Assembly (NCBI RefSeq): GCF_050613185.1
Contig: NZ_CP192511.1
Span: 1,178,001 to 1,242,000 of the forward strand
From: Chelonobacter sp050613185
GTDB taxonomy: Bacteria > Pseudomonadota > Gammaproteobacteria > Enterobacterales > Pasteurellaceae
DNA: 64,000 nucleotides
Direction: 5' to 3'
The notes below the pieces were generated by a model. That model did no database searches. It was not told the origin of the DNA and saw only the letters and a list, made by a program, of their open reading frames with translations. A program made the translations under genes and the position numbers. Below, one piece after another: positions 1 through 7,951 of this stretch. How positions within the stretch are numbered: position 1 is the stretch's first letter; the number at the start of each line of letters is the position of its first letter.

Positions 1-468
1 GGTGATGATATTGTCACTTGGGGCGGTACAACTATTTCGAGTACAAATCCGATCGACGGTGGTGAAGGTAAAGATACCTTGATCTTGACGACTATCACCA
101 ATACGCATACTGGTAGTACCAATAATCCAACGAATTTAGGTTCATCACAATTCAAAGGCTTTGAAGTGATTGAAATGAAAAATCCAGGTAACTCGGTTGA
201 TATCCGTTATTCTGATTTGCTGCGTGATACGACTAATGATGGTCCACTGTATATTAGAGGTGTGGCTGGAAGTAAAGTCGATTTAGGTCAGAATAATTGG
301 AATAATGATTCTGTAGGCAGTAGCAACCTCAATGATGGCACAGGTCGTTGGACTAAAGGAAGTACAACCAATGTAGATGGCGTAAGCTATGATATTTACC
401 ACCATTCAACAGCAGGAACAGATACATCTAACGATGTTTATATCCAAACCGGTATTATCGTTATCTAA
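1..468 (+). CDS. C-terminal end of a large type I-secreted repeat adhesin (partial)
   Basis: Frame 1 is open from the first base of the window, so this is the 3' end of a longer gene; about 155 residues are visible. The fragment holds an RTX-like DGGEGKDTLIL motif near residue 20, then a beta-rich segment (FKGFEVIEM, then YSDLLRD), and ends in a hydrophobic tail VYIQTGIIVI. This arrangement is typical of the extreme C-terminus of giant BapA/LapA-like surface proteins exported by type I secretion, where the uncleaved C-terminus carries the secretion signal. Asn, Thr, Gly and Ser dominate the composition. The missing upstream part would decide between adhesin and other RTX-like proteins. Repeat number, anchoring domain and transporter genes lie outside the window. 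Confidence 0.65.
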   Translation, partial: GDDIVTWGGTTISSTNPIDGGEGKDTLILTTITNTHTGSTNNPTNLGSSQFKGFEVIEMKNPGNSVDIRYSDLLRDTTNDGPLYIRGVAGSKVDLGQNNWNNDSVGSSNLNDGTGRWTKGSTTNVDGVSYDIYHHSTAGTDTSNDVYIQTGIIVI

Positions 469-495
469 CCGATAACCCACGTTAACTAACCTCAA

Positions 496-523
496 ACCGC
501 ACTTTTAGCAATAAAAGTGCGGT
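496..523. terminator. Inverted uptake-signal pair after the adhesin gene
   Basis: ACCGCACTTTT and AAAAGTGCGGT form an 11-bp perfect inverted repeat with a 6-base loop. The arms are two DNA uptake signals in opposite orientation, a common terminator design in Pasteurellaceae. It lies between two convergent genes. The T run after the stem is short on both strands, so termination strength is uncertain. Confidence 0.55.
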
Positions 524-533
524 CTGGGCAGGG

Positions 534-1295
534 TTATTCGGGCTTGTAACTCGCCACTGCGATAAAATTCAGTCGCTGTTGCGGATCATTAAACAGCTTG
601 AACATTTTCTTAAAGGTCGGAAAATTTTGTTTTTTCAGTGCGTTGCGTATAATTTTTAGTGTGCCATTTATACCTTCATCATAAATTATGCCTTTCGGTG
701 ACAGCAGGGTCATGCGGGCATGAATCGACTCACAGCGGGCAAAACCGCACTCACGGAATAACTCCAACCAATTATGTTGACTTAACGGTGTGACGCTAAT
801 ATTAATCGCATGGCGTAGTTTTTCCAATATTTCAGGATCTTTATCACGCGTTAGCATTACATCATGAGTCAGCAGAACGCCGCCCGGTTTCAGCACGCGA
901 AAATACTCACTGATTGCTTTGCGTTTTGCTTCCAACGGCAGCATGGTCAACATCGCTTCGTTAATCACCACATCAAAACGGTTGTCGACAAACGGCAATT
1001 TGGTAGCATTGGCACGGCGCACATGGATTTTATTCTGCAAGCCGTGGCGCTGAATATTGGCTTCGGCTTTAATCAATGCCTGCTCGTCCAAATCAATCCC
1101 CTCGATTTGGCAGCCGTATTGTTTTGCCAAACCGATTGCAGTGGTCGCCATATTGCACGCCACTTCCAACACTTGCGTTTCCGCACTGAAATTGCCGCGT
1201 TCAATCAGCCATTCGGTGGCGCGCCGTCCGCCCGGGCGCAGACGGGTTTTGCCCAAACGGGCGAGGAAGTTATGTCCGACTTCGTCTTTTTTCAT
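534..1295 (-). CDS. Class I SAM-dependent methyltransferase
   Basis: A 253-residue protein with the class I methyltransferase fold. Motif I appears as VLEVACNMATTAIGLA, followed by an acidic motif GIDLDEQAL, then RFDVVINEAML and LKPGGVLLTHD in the expected order for methyltransferase domain 11/25 proteins. The substrate cannot be read from sequence. Motif I has VACNMATT where the usual form is Gly-rich (GxGxG), a deviation seen in some family members. I chose the ATG at 1295 because AAGG lies about 8 bases upstream; the alternative ATG at 1322 has no such site. It converges with the adhesin gene and stands apart from the crp cluster. Confidence 0.75.
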   Translation of the reverse strand: MKKDEVGHNFLARLGKTRLRPGGRRATEWLIERGNFSAETQVLEVACNMATTAIGLAKQYGCQIEGIDLDEQALIKAEANIQRHGLQNKIHVRRANATKLPFVDNRFDVVINEAMLTMLPLEAKRKAISEYFRVLKPGGVLLTHDVMLTRDKDPEILEKLRHAINISVTPLSQHNWLELFRECGFARCESIHARMTLLSPKGIIYDEGINGTLKIIRNALKKQNFPTFKKMFKLFNDPQQRLNFIAVASYKPE

Positions 1296-1431
1296 ACTGA
1301 TTGCCTTAAAGATATATTGCAAATAAGGCTTATCATAAAGAAGTGCGGTTTGTTTTACAAATAGAAATTATTATTATTTTTGAGGCGGAAAAAATGCCTC
1401 GAACAGAGGCATTGATAGAAAAGCAATTCAA

Positions 1432-2076
1432 TTAACGCGTGCCATACACCACAATGGTTTTGCCGTGGGCGGAGATCAGGTTTTGATCTTCCAACATTTT
1501 TAGAATTCTGCCGACGGTTTCGCGCGAACAACCTACGATTTGCCCGATTTCCTGACGGGTGATTTTGATTTGCATGCCGTCCGGGTGGGTCATCGCCTCC
1601 GGCATTTTCGCCAGATTAAGTAAGGTTTGTGCGATACGTCCGGTCACGTCCAGAAACGCCAGATTGCTGACTTGCTTCGAGGTGTGCTGTAAGCGTCTTG
1701 CCAATTGTTCGGAAAGATACATCAATACTTCCGGGTTAATTTGAATCAATTGACGGAATTTTTTATAAGAAATTTCCGCCACTTCACAGGTGGTTTTGGC
1801 GCGAACCCAAGCGGTGCGTTCGCTTTCTTCTTCGAACAAGCCGATTTCGCCGACGAAATCCCCTTGATTGAGATAGGAGAGGATCATCTCTTTGCCGTCT
1901 TCATCTTTAATCGAGACCGACACCGTGCCTTTGATCAGATAATACAGGGTTTCCGCTTTTTCGCCGGCATGGATTAAGGTACTTTTTGCGGGATATTTGT
2001 GGATATGACAATGAGAAAGAAACCATTCCAGCGTTGGATCCGGTGAAGTTGGTTTTGTTGTGAATTGCTCTTGCAT
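1432..2076 (-). CDS. crp: cAMP receptor protein (catabolite activator), CRP
   Basis: A 214-residue CRP. The N-terminal cyclic-nucleotide domain shows GEKAETLYYLIKG and GDFVGEIGLFEE followed by RTAWVRAKT, which contains the Arg-Ser/Thr residues that contact cAMP. A long dimerisation helix follows. The C-terminal helix-turn-helix reads TRQEIGQIVGCSRETVGRILK, the DNA-recognition helix typical of CRP. In Pasteurellaceae CRP controls both sugar use and, with Sxy, competence genes. It is the last gene of a leftward series after yheU. Likely targets within this window are the CRP-like sites before the pentose operon and before the GG peptide. Confidence 0.95.
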   Translation of the reverse strand: MQEQFTTKPTSPDPTLEWFLSHCHIHKYPAKSTLIHAGEKAETLYYLIKGTVSVSIKDEDGKEMILSYLNQGDFVGEIGLFEEESERTAWVRAKTTCEVAEISYKKFRQLIQINPEVLMYLSEQLARRLQHTSKQVSNLAFLDVTGRIAQTLLNLAKMPEAMTHPDGMQIKITRQEIGQIVGCSRETVGRILKMLEDQNLISAHGKTIVVYGTR

Positions 2077-2117
2077 AGATACCTCTTTTAACTATGGCGA
2101 CCGTAATTTTAGGCGGT

Positions 2118-2342
2118 TTATTTGCCTTGTAAAAATACTCTCTTATCTTTTATATCAATTGACTGGTGCAATTCAGACCACACCAGTACCGCATTGTCTG
2201 TTTCTAATTGGCGCCTCAGTCGTTCTTTTTTTTGCGCCAGCGTGAGTTCGGTAACACCGTAATCGGTGCCTTCGCGCAAAATAAAAGACTCGAGAATATT
2301 CTCAAGGGTTTGCGCATTTAATTCTTGCCAAGGAATCAGCAT
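2118..2342 (-). CDS. yheU: YheU family protein (UPF0270)
   Basis: A 74-residue protein beginning MLIPWQELNAQTLENILESF and continuing with REGTDYG, the hallmark of the UPF0270/YheU family. It has a mixed charged C-terminal half and no signal peptide or membrane segment. No biochemical function is established for the family. It lies 7 bases after slmA and 41 bases before crp on the same strand; yheU is also found close to crp in other gammaproteobacteria, so the context supports the call. Confidence 0.85.
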   Translation of the reverse strand: MLIPWQELNAQTLENILESFILREGTDYGVTELTLAQKKERLRRQLETDNAVLVWSELHQSIDIKDKRVFLQGK

Positions 2343-2349
2343 AGTAACC

Positions 2350-2973
2350 CTATTTTAGCAAGGACGCAAATAGCGGCCATTGTTGCGTAAATTCGGCGTG
2401 GCTACTGCGGCGGAAATTAGTGCGCACATAGCGTAAAAACTGCCCTTCACAAAAGGTAACCAAATGGGCGGCAATCACTTTTTCGTCAATGGCAAAGGCT
2501 TTACCGCCGCGCAGACGCTGCATTTGCAGAATATTGTTAAACTGGAGTTCCAGCCCGTCGAAAAATTTGACGATCCGCACTTTGAGCGCCGGATCTTCAA
2601 ACATCAAAGCATGCCCGCTTAACACCCGCGTCATGCCCGGGTTTTTGCGCGCAAAATCCAGAATCATCTGCATAATATTGTGAATGCGTGTCACAGTATC
2701 GGTATCGTTTTTGATCGATTGTTTGATACGGTGGAGTAAATTCTCTTCGATCAGATCGATCAGCGCTTCGAACATTTTGGTTTTACTCGGATAGTAGCGG
2801 TAAAGTGCGGCTTCGGATACGCCCACTTCCGCTGCCAAACGGGCGGTGGTGATCCGTTCCATGCCTTTTTCCGAATGCAACAGATGTGACAGTACCGTTA
2901 GCACTTGCTTACGCCGTTCTTTAATGCTGCGTTTTTCGCTGTTTATTGCCGGGGTTTTGACTGTGTTACTCAT
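2350..2973 (-). CDS. slmA: Nucleoid occlusion factor SlmA (TetR family)
   Basis: A TetR-type DNA-binding protein of 207 residues that in enterobacteria binds chromosomal SBS sites and blocks FtsZ assembly over the nucleoid. The N-terminal helix-turn-helix is TTARLAAEVGVSEAALYRYY, followed by PSKTKMFEALID and an all-helical regulatory domain. The start at 2973 (MSNTVKTPAINSEKR) is preferred over an upstream in-frame start at 3012 because it avoids overlap with dut, whose stop is at 2978. The dut-slmA pairing is conserved in gammaproteobacteria. Confidence 0.9.
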   Translation of the reverse strand: MSNTVKTPAINSEKRSIKERRKQVLTVLSHLLHSEKGMERITTARLAAEVGVSEAALYRYYPSKTKMFEALIDLIEENLLHRIKQSIKNDTDTVTRIHNIMQMILDFARKNPGMTRVLSGHALMFEDPALKVRIVKFFDGLELQFNNILQMQRLRGGKAFAIDEKVIAAHLVTFCEGQFLRYVRTNFRRSSHAEFTQQWPLFASLLK

Positions 2974-2977
2974 CGAA

Positions 2978-3433
2978 TCAGCTTTTTCCCGAATGCCCGA
3001 AGCCGCCTGCACCGCGTTCGCTTTGTTCGAATTCCGTCACCAGATTAAACTCGGCTTGCACCACCGGCACAAATACCAACTGGGCAATGCGGTCACCGAC
3101 TTCCACCGTGAACGGTTCTTTGCCGCGGTTCCACAGCGAGACCATCAACGGACCTTGGTAATCGGAGTCGATTAAGCCGACTAAATTACCTAGCACGATA
3201 CCGTTTTTATGTCCTAAACCGGAGCGGGGTAAAATTACCGCCGCCAGATTGGGATCGGCAACGTGAATTGATAAGCCGGTCGGAATCAGCTTGGTTTCGC
3301 CCGGATTCAGAGTGAGCCGCTGTTCTAACAAAGCACGCAGATCCAAACCGGCTGAGCCGGGGGTGGCATAACTCGGCAACGGAAATTCGCTGCCGATACG
3401 CGGATCTAAAATTTTAACGTCGATTTTTTTCAT
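2978..3433 (-). CDS. dut: Deoxyuridine 5'-triphosphate nucleotidohydrolase (dUTPase)
   Basis: A 151-residue trimeric dUTPase, converting dUTP to dUMP and pyrophosphate. The five family motifs are visible: ATPGSAGLDLRA (1), PRSGLGHKNGI (2), GLIDSDYQGPL (3), GDRIAQLVFVPV (4) and the C-terminal RGAGGFGHSG (5). It lies 19 bases downstream of coaBC and 4 bases before slmA on the same strand, the standard coaBC-dut-slmA order. Confidence 0.96.
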   Translation of the reverse strand: MKKIDVKILDPRIGSEFPLPSYATPGSAGLDLRALLEQRLTLNPGETKLIPTGLSIHVADPNLAAVILPRSGLGHKNGIVLGNLVGLIDSDYQGPLMVSLWNRGKEPFTVEVGDRIAQLVFVPVVQAEFNLVTEFEQSERGAGGFGHSGKS

Positions 3434-3452
3434 GGGTTTTATCTTCTCGTTA

Positions 3453-4679
3453 TTAAGCCGTTTGAGTAAGGCGGTATTGTTGCACGATTAAGTCTGCCAG
3501 TTGCTGACTTAAACGGTATTTATCCGTGAGCGGTAACTGTTGCTGCCCGGTTTTCCATAACACGCTCAGGGCGTTTTGTTCGCTGTTAAAGCCTTGTCCC
3601 TGCGCGGCAACATCGTTGGCGCAAATCATATCCAGATTTTTAGCGTGTAATTTTTTCAGTGCATATTCTTCCACCGCTTGGGTTTCGGCGGCGAAACCGA
3701 CCACAAAAGGACGGTTGTCCGATAACGCTGCCACCGCGGCAATAATATCCGGATTTTTCACCAGTTTTAACAGCATTTGATCGCTGTCGTCGGTTTTTTT
3801 GATTTTTTGCGCAGCAACCGTTTGCATGCGGTAATCGGCGACTGCCGCGCAGCCGATCACAATATCTTGCCGAGGCGCAAGGGAAAGGGTGAGATCGTGC
3901 ATTTGTTGTGCCGATTCCACATCATAACGTTGCACATTTTGCGGTGTCGGCAGATTAACCGGTCCGGCAATCAAACTGACTTCCGCCCCTTGCTCGGCAA
4001 AGGCGCGTGCCAGTGCAAAGCCCATTTTGCCGGAGCTGTGGTTGCTAATAAACCGCACCGGATCAATCGCCTCGCGGGTCGGGCCGGCGGTAATCGCCAC
4101 GTTCAAACCGGCAAACGGCTGTGCCGACCGCACTTGGCATAGCTTCGCAATTTCGGCAAAAATTTCGCTCGGTTCGGACATGCGCCCTGCGCCGACATCG
4201 CCGCACGCCTGTTCGCCGGAATTCGGACCGATCAGCTGAACGCCACGTTGTTGTAACATATTGAGATTCTGCTGTACCACTGTTTGGCGATACATTTGTT
4301 GGTTCATTGCCGGCGCGAGTAAAATCGGTGCGTTGGTCGCCAAACAAACTGTAGTCAGTAAATCATTCGCCATGCCCGTTGCCAATCGCGCAGCAAGATC
4401 CGCCGTTGTTGGTGCGATGACGATCAGATCCGCCCATTTTGCCAACTCAATATGCCCCATTGACAATTCGGCTTGCGGATCGAGCAGGGAATCGGCGACC
4501 GGATTGCCGGAAATCGCCTGCAAGGTCAGGGGCGTGATAAAATGGCTCGCCGCCTTGGTCAACACCACCCGCACTTCCGCATTCGCTTTGCGCAGCAGGC
4601 GGATCAGCTCAATGCTTTTATACGCGGCAATGCCGCCGCTAATGCCGATGACAAGATGTTTTCCGTTCAGACTGTGCAT
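3453..4679 (-). CDS. coaBC: Bifunctional phosphopantothenoylcysteine decarboxylase / phosphopantothenate-cysteine ligase
   Basis: A 408-residue CoA-biosynthesis enzyme. The N-terminal flavoprotein domain (CoaC) starts KHLVIGISGGIAAYKSIELI, has the PAMNQQMY active-site segment and a cysteine in the flap (GEQACGDVGAGRM). The C-terminal CoaB domain has ITAGPTREAIDPVRFISNHSSGKMG and a KIKK dimer/CTP-binding loop. Length is full for the family. It is the first gene of the leftward coaBC-dut-slmA-yheU group and is divergent from radC. Confidence 0.95.
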   Translation of the reverse strand: MHSLNGKHLVIGISGGIAAYKSIELIRLLRKANAEVRVVLTKAASHFITPLTLQAISGNPVADSLLDPQAELSMGHIELAKWADLIVIAPTTADLAARLATGMANDLLTTVCLATNAPILLAPAMNQQMYRQTVVQQNLNMLQQRGVQLIGPNSGEQACGDVGAGRMSEPSEIFAEIAKLCQVRSAQPFAGLNVAITAGPTREAIDPVRFISNHSSGKMGFALARAFAEQGAEVSLIAGPVNLPTPQNVQRYDVESAQQMHDLTLSLAPRQDIVIGCAAVADYRMQTVAAQKIKKTDDSDQMLLKLVKNPDIIAAVAALSDNRPFVVGFAAETQAVEEYALKKLHAKNLDMICANDVAAQGQGFNSEQNALSVLWKTGQQQLPLTDKYRLSQQLADLIVQQYRLTQTA

Positions 4680-4887
4680 GTTATTCCCTGTTAAATTCGC
4701 TCGATTTTGCGCATTTATTTTACTGTAATTTTTCGCCTTCGGCTAATTGTTCGCGAGTGTAACGTGGCAAAAAACGTTAAAAATTAAAATTTGGATTCCA
4801 GATCGCAAAAATTCTGTGCGCCGGTTCTCTTTTTGCCCCTTTTCAGCCATTGTGATAGAAAATAAGTTAAAGGAAAAAATAAAGAAA

Positions 4888-5544
4888 ATGAATGAGTTAA
4901 TGCCGCGGGAAAAGTTGTTGCAATATGGCTGCGAAGCTTTATCCGATCAGGAACTATTGGCAATATTTTTACGCACCGGGATTAAAGGCTGTCCGGTGAT
5001 GGAACTGGCACAGCAGGTGCTGCAACATTTCGGCTCGTTGCGACGCTTGTTGAACGCCGATCAACAGGCATTTTGCCGAATGAGAGGCTTGGGCGTGACC
5101 CAATTTATCCAATTACAGGCGAGCAAAGAGATGACAAGACGCTATCTACAGCAGGAGTTACAGTATCAAATTCAGTTTAATGATTCGGATAACGTGCGGT
5201 TATACTTGCAAAGCGAGCTGGAGCAGCGCCAACGCGAAGTGTTTCTGGTGCTGTTTTTGGACAGCCAGCACCGCCTGATTAAGCAAGAACAGATGTTTCT
5301 CGGCAGTATCAACAGCGCCTATATCCACCCGCGCGAGATTGTCAAAACCGCACTTGACTGCAACGCGGCGGCATTGATTTTGGCGCATAATCATCCGTCC
5401 GGTATCGCTGAACCAAGCGACGCTGATCGCGACATCACGCGCAAGATCCAACGCGCCTGTGAGTTGATCGACGTGCGGGTGTTGGATCATTTTGTGATCG
5501 GGCACGGTTGTTACCGTTCTTTTTGCGAGCTGGGCTGGCTATAA
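4888..5544 (+). CDS. radC: RadC family JAB/MPN-domain protein
   Basis: A 218-residue protein with an N-terminal helix-hairpin-helix-like region (LSDQELLAIFLRTG...GSLRRLL) and a C-terminal MPN domain carrying the metal-binding HNHPSG followed by PSDAD. The MPN fold suggests a metalloprotease-like or nuclease-like active site, but the original DNA-repair role assigned to RadC was later withdrawn and the function remains unclear. The ATG at 4888 (MNELMPREKLL) is preferred to an upstream start at 4747: AAAGGA is about 13 bases upstream and homology begins here. Confidence 0.85.
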   Translation: MNELMPREKLLQYGCEALSDQELLAIFLRTGIKGCPVMELAQQVLQHFGSLRRLLNADQQAFCRMRGLGVTQFIQLQASKEMTRRYLQQELQYQIQFNDSDNVRLYLQSELEQRQREVFLVLFLDSQHRLIKQEQMFLGSINSAYIHPREIVKTALDCNAAALILAHNHPSGIAEPSDADRDITRKIQRACELIDVRVLDHFVIGHGCYRSFCELGWL

Positions 5545-5615
5545 AACGAAGCGGATCAATGATCCCGTCAACGATCCTTTGTCGGAGAAAAATACAATTT
5601 AATCGGTTTTTCTGC

Positions 5616-5643
5616 TTGAGTCGTGATAAAAAAATGGTATAAT
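5616..5643 (+). promoter_or_regulatory. Sigma-70-type promoter for rpmB-rpmG
   Basis: TTGAGT at 5616-5621 and TATAAT at 5638-5643 are separated by 16 bases. Transcription would begin near 5650, giving a leader of about 100 bases before rpmB. No other consensus-like promoter is visible closer to the gene. Confidence 0.6.
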
Positions 5644-5693
5644 CCTCCACCTTTAATATTGGCGTGGGTCGGGTTATGTACCTGACGAGGTTA

Positions 5694-5726
5694 CCGCTAG
5701 CGGGATCCGAACCACGAAGCTCGAGC
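5694..5726 (+). promoter_or_regulatory. Structured leader of rpmB-rpmG mRNA
   Basis: The leader contains a perfect palindrome CCGCTAGCGG at 5694-5703, flanked by GGTT at 5689 and AACC at 5710, and a second palindrome AGCTCGAGCT at 5718-5727. These could form a compact stem before the ribosome binding site GGAG. Autoregulatory leaders are common for ribosomal protein genes, but I cannot name a known motif here. Confidence 0.3.
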
Positions 5727-5753
5727 TAATTAAGTTTTATTGGAGAATTAACC

Positions 5754-5990
5754 ATGTCTAGAGTCTGTCAAGTCACAGGCAAGCGTCCGGCAGTTGGCAA
5801 CAACCGTTCGCACGCAATGAACGCGACTCGTCGTCGTTTCTTACCTAACCTTCACACCCACCGTTTCTGGGTTGAAAGTGAAAACCGTTTCGTAACTTTG
5901 CGCTTAACTGCGAAAGGTATGCGTATTATTGATAAAAAAGGCATCGATGCAGTGTTAGCTGACTTGCGTGCCAAAGGCGAAAAATTCTAA
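5754..5990 (+). CDS. rpmB: 50S ribosomal protein L28
   Basis: A 78-residue protein starting MSRVCQVTGKRPAVGNNRSH, the family signature, then TRRRFLPNLHTHRFWVESENR. It is a component of the large ribosomal subunit. GGAG precedes the ATG by 8 bases. rpmG follows 11 bases downstream, the standard rpmBG operon. Confidence 0.98.
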   Translation: MSRVCQVTGKRPAVGNNRSHAMNATRRRFLPNLHTHRFWVESENRFVTLRLTAKGMRIIDKKGIDAVLADLRAKGEKF

Positions 5991-6001
5991 GGATCTGAAT
6001 T

Positions 6002-6172
6002 ATGGCAAGCAAAGGCGCACGTGAGAAAATCAAACTGGTTTCTACTGCTGAAACAGGTCATTTCTACACTACAACCAAAAACAAACGTAATATGCCTGAG
6101 AAAATGGAGATCAAAAAATATGATCCTGTTGTTCGCAAGCACGTTATTTATAAAGAAGCAAAAATTAAGTAA
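6002..6172 (+). CDS. rpmG: 50S ribosomal protein L33
   Basis: A 56-residue product beginning MASKGAREKIKLVSTAETGH and ending in KHVIYKEAKIK, the gammaproteobacterial L33 form without the zinc-binding cysteine pairs. The start ATG at 6002 is preceded by AAGGA. It is cotranscribed with rpmB and followed directly by a strong terminator. Confidence 0.97.
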   Translation: MASKGAREKIKLVSTAETGHFYTTTKNKRNMPEKMEIKKYDPVVRKHVIYKEAKIK

Positions 6173-6190
6173 TTTTTGTTACTAACGAAA

Positions 6191-6217
6191 AAGCCCGATT
6201 TAAGATCGGGTTTTTTT
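6191..6217 (+). terminator. Rho-independent terminator of rpmBG
   Basis: AAGCCCGAT and ATCGGG form a GC-rich stem around a TTAAG loop, followed by seven T residues. Confidence 0.9.
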
Positions 6218-6308
6218 ATGCCTGTGATTCGGATTAAATATGGTATGATTTGCCGCATTCGAATAAAGCAGGGCTATAAAGTGCGGTCAGAGAAAAAAGG
6301 GGCGAAAC

Positions 6309-6560
6309 ATGAGCGAATACAATCAATTAAAACTGGCGTGGGCGTGTCGGCGCGGGATGTTGGAGCTGGATTTTATGATTATGCCGTTTTACCAAAACTG
6401 TTTCGCACAACTGTCCGAGGCGCAAAAGGCAACGTTTGTCGAATTATTGGACTATAGCGATCCCGAGTTGTTCCGGTGGCTGATGAACCAGCAAACCGCA
6501 CCGACTCCCGCGCTGGATGAGATGGTGAAGTTGATTCAAGCCCATTTAAGCAAAAATTAA
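6309..6560 (+). CDS. sdhE: Succinate dehydrogenase assembly factor SdhE (YgfY/CptB family)
   Basis: An 83-residue, mostly helical cytosolic protein. It carries the RRGMLELD motif that marks the SdhE/SDHAF2 family, in which the RGxxE residues help attach FAD to the flavoprotein subunit of succinate dehydrogenase or fumarate reductase. The end of the domain is also typical (LLDYSDPELFRWLM). AAGGGG lies 7 bases before the ATG. The gene sits just upstream of the sigma-E promoter of rpoE; there is no cptA-like gene beside it. Confidence 0.88.
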   Translation: MSEYNQLKLAWACRRGMLELDFMIMPFYQNCFAQLSEAQKATFVELLDYSDPELFRWLMNQQTAPTPALDEMVKLIQAHLSKN

Positions 6561-6590
6561 GAAATAATTAAGATAATTTTTATAAAAATT

Positions 6591-6617
6591 GAACTTTTAA
6601 AAAATGCCGCACTCTAA
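6591..6617 (+). promoter_or_regulatory. Sigma-E-type promoter of the rpoE operon
   Basis: GAACTT at 6591-6596, a 16-base spacer, then TCTAA at 6613-6617 match the sigma-E consensus (GGAACTT-N15/16-TCTRA). It closely resembles the autoregulated rpoE promoter of Escherichia coli. It lies 72 bases before the rpoE start codon. Confidence 0.75.
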
Positions 6618-6688
6618 TTCATTAGACCGACCTGCTGTCATTGCAATTGGATTGTTAGCGTACTATGAGGTAAGGAGATTCACTTCTG

Positions 6689-7261
6689 ATGAGTGAACAA
6701 CTAACAGATCAGGCTCTGGTAGAAAAGGCACAGCAAGGGGATAAAAAAGCATTTAATTTGTTGGTCGCACGCCATCAGAATAAAGTTGCCGGGTTATTGA
6801 CGCGCTATATTTCGCCGAACGATATCCCGGATGTGGTACAGGAAACCTTTATCAAGGCTTACCGCTCTTTGGAACTGTTTCGCGGCGACAGCGCATTTTA
6901 TACATGGCTGTACCGGATTGCGGTGAATACGGCGAAAAATTATCTTACCGCGCAAGGGCGGCGTCCGCCCAGCGAAGATATTCAGGCGGAAGATGCGGAA
7001 ACCTATGATGCGGGTGATAATTTAAGAAACGTAGACACCCCGGAAAACTTGATGTTGTCGGCGGAATTGAAAAAGGTGGTATTCGAAACCATTGCCGCCC
7101 TACCGGAAGAATTAAAAACCTCAATTACATTGAGGGAGTTAGAGGGATTGAGTTACGAAGAAATTGCTGAGATTATGGATTGCCCGGTCGGAACGGTTCG
7201 TTCGCGGATTTTCAGGGCGCGCGAAATTATCGATGGTAAAATTTCACCTCTGATTCATTAA
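6689..7261 (+). CDS. rpoE: RNA polymerase sigma factor E
   Basis: A 190-residue ECF sigma factor directing the envelope-stress response. Region 2 reads DIPDVVQETFIKAYRSLELFRGDSAF, with the core-binding and -10 recognition helices. Region 4 reads LRELEGLSYEEIAEIMDCPVGTVRSRIFRARE, the -35 reading helix-turn-helix. Length and start (MSEQLTDQALVEKAQQGD) match E. coli RpoE. It is first in rpoE-rseA-rseB-rseC and is probably autoregulated through the sigma-E promoter upstream. Confidence 0.97.
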   Translation: MSEQLTDQALVEKAQQGDKKAFNLLVARHQNKVAGLLTRYISPNDIPDVVQETFIKAYRSLELFRGDSAFYTWLYRIAVNTAKNYLTAQGRRPPSEDIQAEDAETYDAGDNLRNVDTPENLMLSAELKKVVFETIAALPEELKTSITLRELEGLSYEEIAEIMDCPVGTVRSRIFRAREIIDGKISPLIH

Positions 7262-7309
7262 TATGAAGACCTATTGGATTAAATCAAAGAAATAGCGGAG
7301 TAGATTAAA

Positions 7310-7879
7310 ATGCAAAAAGAGTTACTTTCAGCTTATCTGGACGGGGAATATCAAAACGATCATTTGCTTGATACCCTGTGTCAAGATGAAGAACTTCAGC
7401 AAGCATGGAATCGCTACCATTTGGTTCGCAGTGTAGTCCGTCAAGAAACGTCGGTGTTCTTAGACGCGGACTTTACCGCAAAAATGGCAAGTTTAATTGA
7501 AGCAGAGCCAACCCTGCAAGCGGCACTGCAACCAGTGTCGCCACAGGCTGCGGCATTACCGTTAATGCAAAAATTGAAAAATTGGCTTAGTCCGTTCACC
7601 CAAGTGGCGGTTGCCGCCAGTGTTTGCTTAGTGGCGGTATTCGGGGTGCAATCCTACCTGCAAAGCGAGAGCGGCGTGGTGATTGCGGAAAATCCGGTGC
7701 TGCAAACCCTGCCGTTTACCGATAGTATCCAACAAGTGAGTTATAATGCGCCGAGTCAGGAAGTGCCGACCCAAGCGCAAATGGAACAGCAAAGCAAACG
7801 AATTAATATGATGTTGCAAAATTATGAATTGCAGCGCCGTACCAGTCAGCCGCTGAGTGCTTCTGCGACACATGAATAA
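7310..7879 (+). CDS. rseA: Anti-sigma-E factor RseA
   Basis: A 189-residue single-pass inner-membrane protein. The cytosolic N-terminus (MQKELLSAYLDGEYQNDHLLDTL...WNRYHLVRSVVR) is the RseA anti-sigma domain that captures sigma-E. A transmembrane helix follows (VAVAASVCLVAVFGVQSYLQ, about residues 102-121). The periplasmic tail is the region expected to be cut by DegS and bound by RseB. The Ala-Val-Cys-rich membrane segment would be the RseP site. Confidence 0.92.
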   Translation: MQKELLSAYLDGEYQNDHLLDTLCQDEELQQAWNRYHLVRSVVRQETSVFLDADFTAKMASLIEAEPTLQAALQPVSPQAAALPLMQKLKNWLSPFTQVAVAASVCLVAVFGVQSYLQSESGVVIAENPVLQTLPFTDSIQQVSYNAPSQEVPTQAQMEQQSKRINMMLQNYELQRRTSQPLSASATHE

Positions 7880-7900
7880 GTCTGTTGTTGTCAAAAATTT

Positions 7901-7922
7901 TTCACCACCGTTCGGTGGTGAA
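7901..7922 (+). terminator. Hairpin between rseA and rseB
   Basis: TTCACCACC and GGTGGTGAA form a perfect 9-bp stem with a GTTC loop, followed by TTTGTTTT. It looks like a partial terminator or attenuator inside the operon that could reduce rseB-rseC expression relative to rpoE-rseA. Confidence 0.6.
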
Positions 7923-7951
7923 TTTGTTTTAGCCGTTTTGAGTTTACACGA

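Noticed and set aside
864..1364. Long open frame on the plus strand opposite the methyltransferase gene
   Set aside because: It is antisense to a clear methyltransferase with conserved motifs, lacks a ribosome site and has no recognisable domain.
2846..3175. Open frame antisense to slmA and dut
   Set aside because: It spans two real genes on the other strand and shows no family features.
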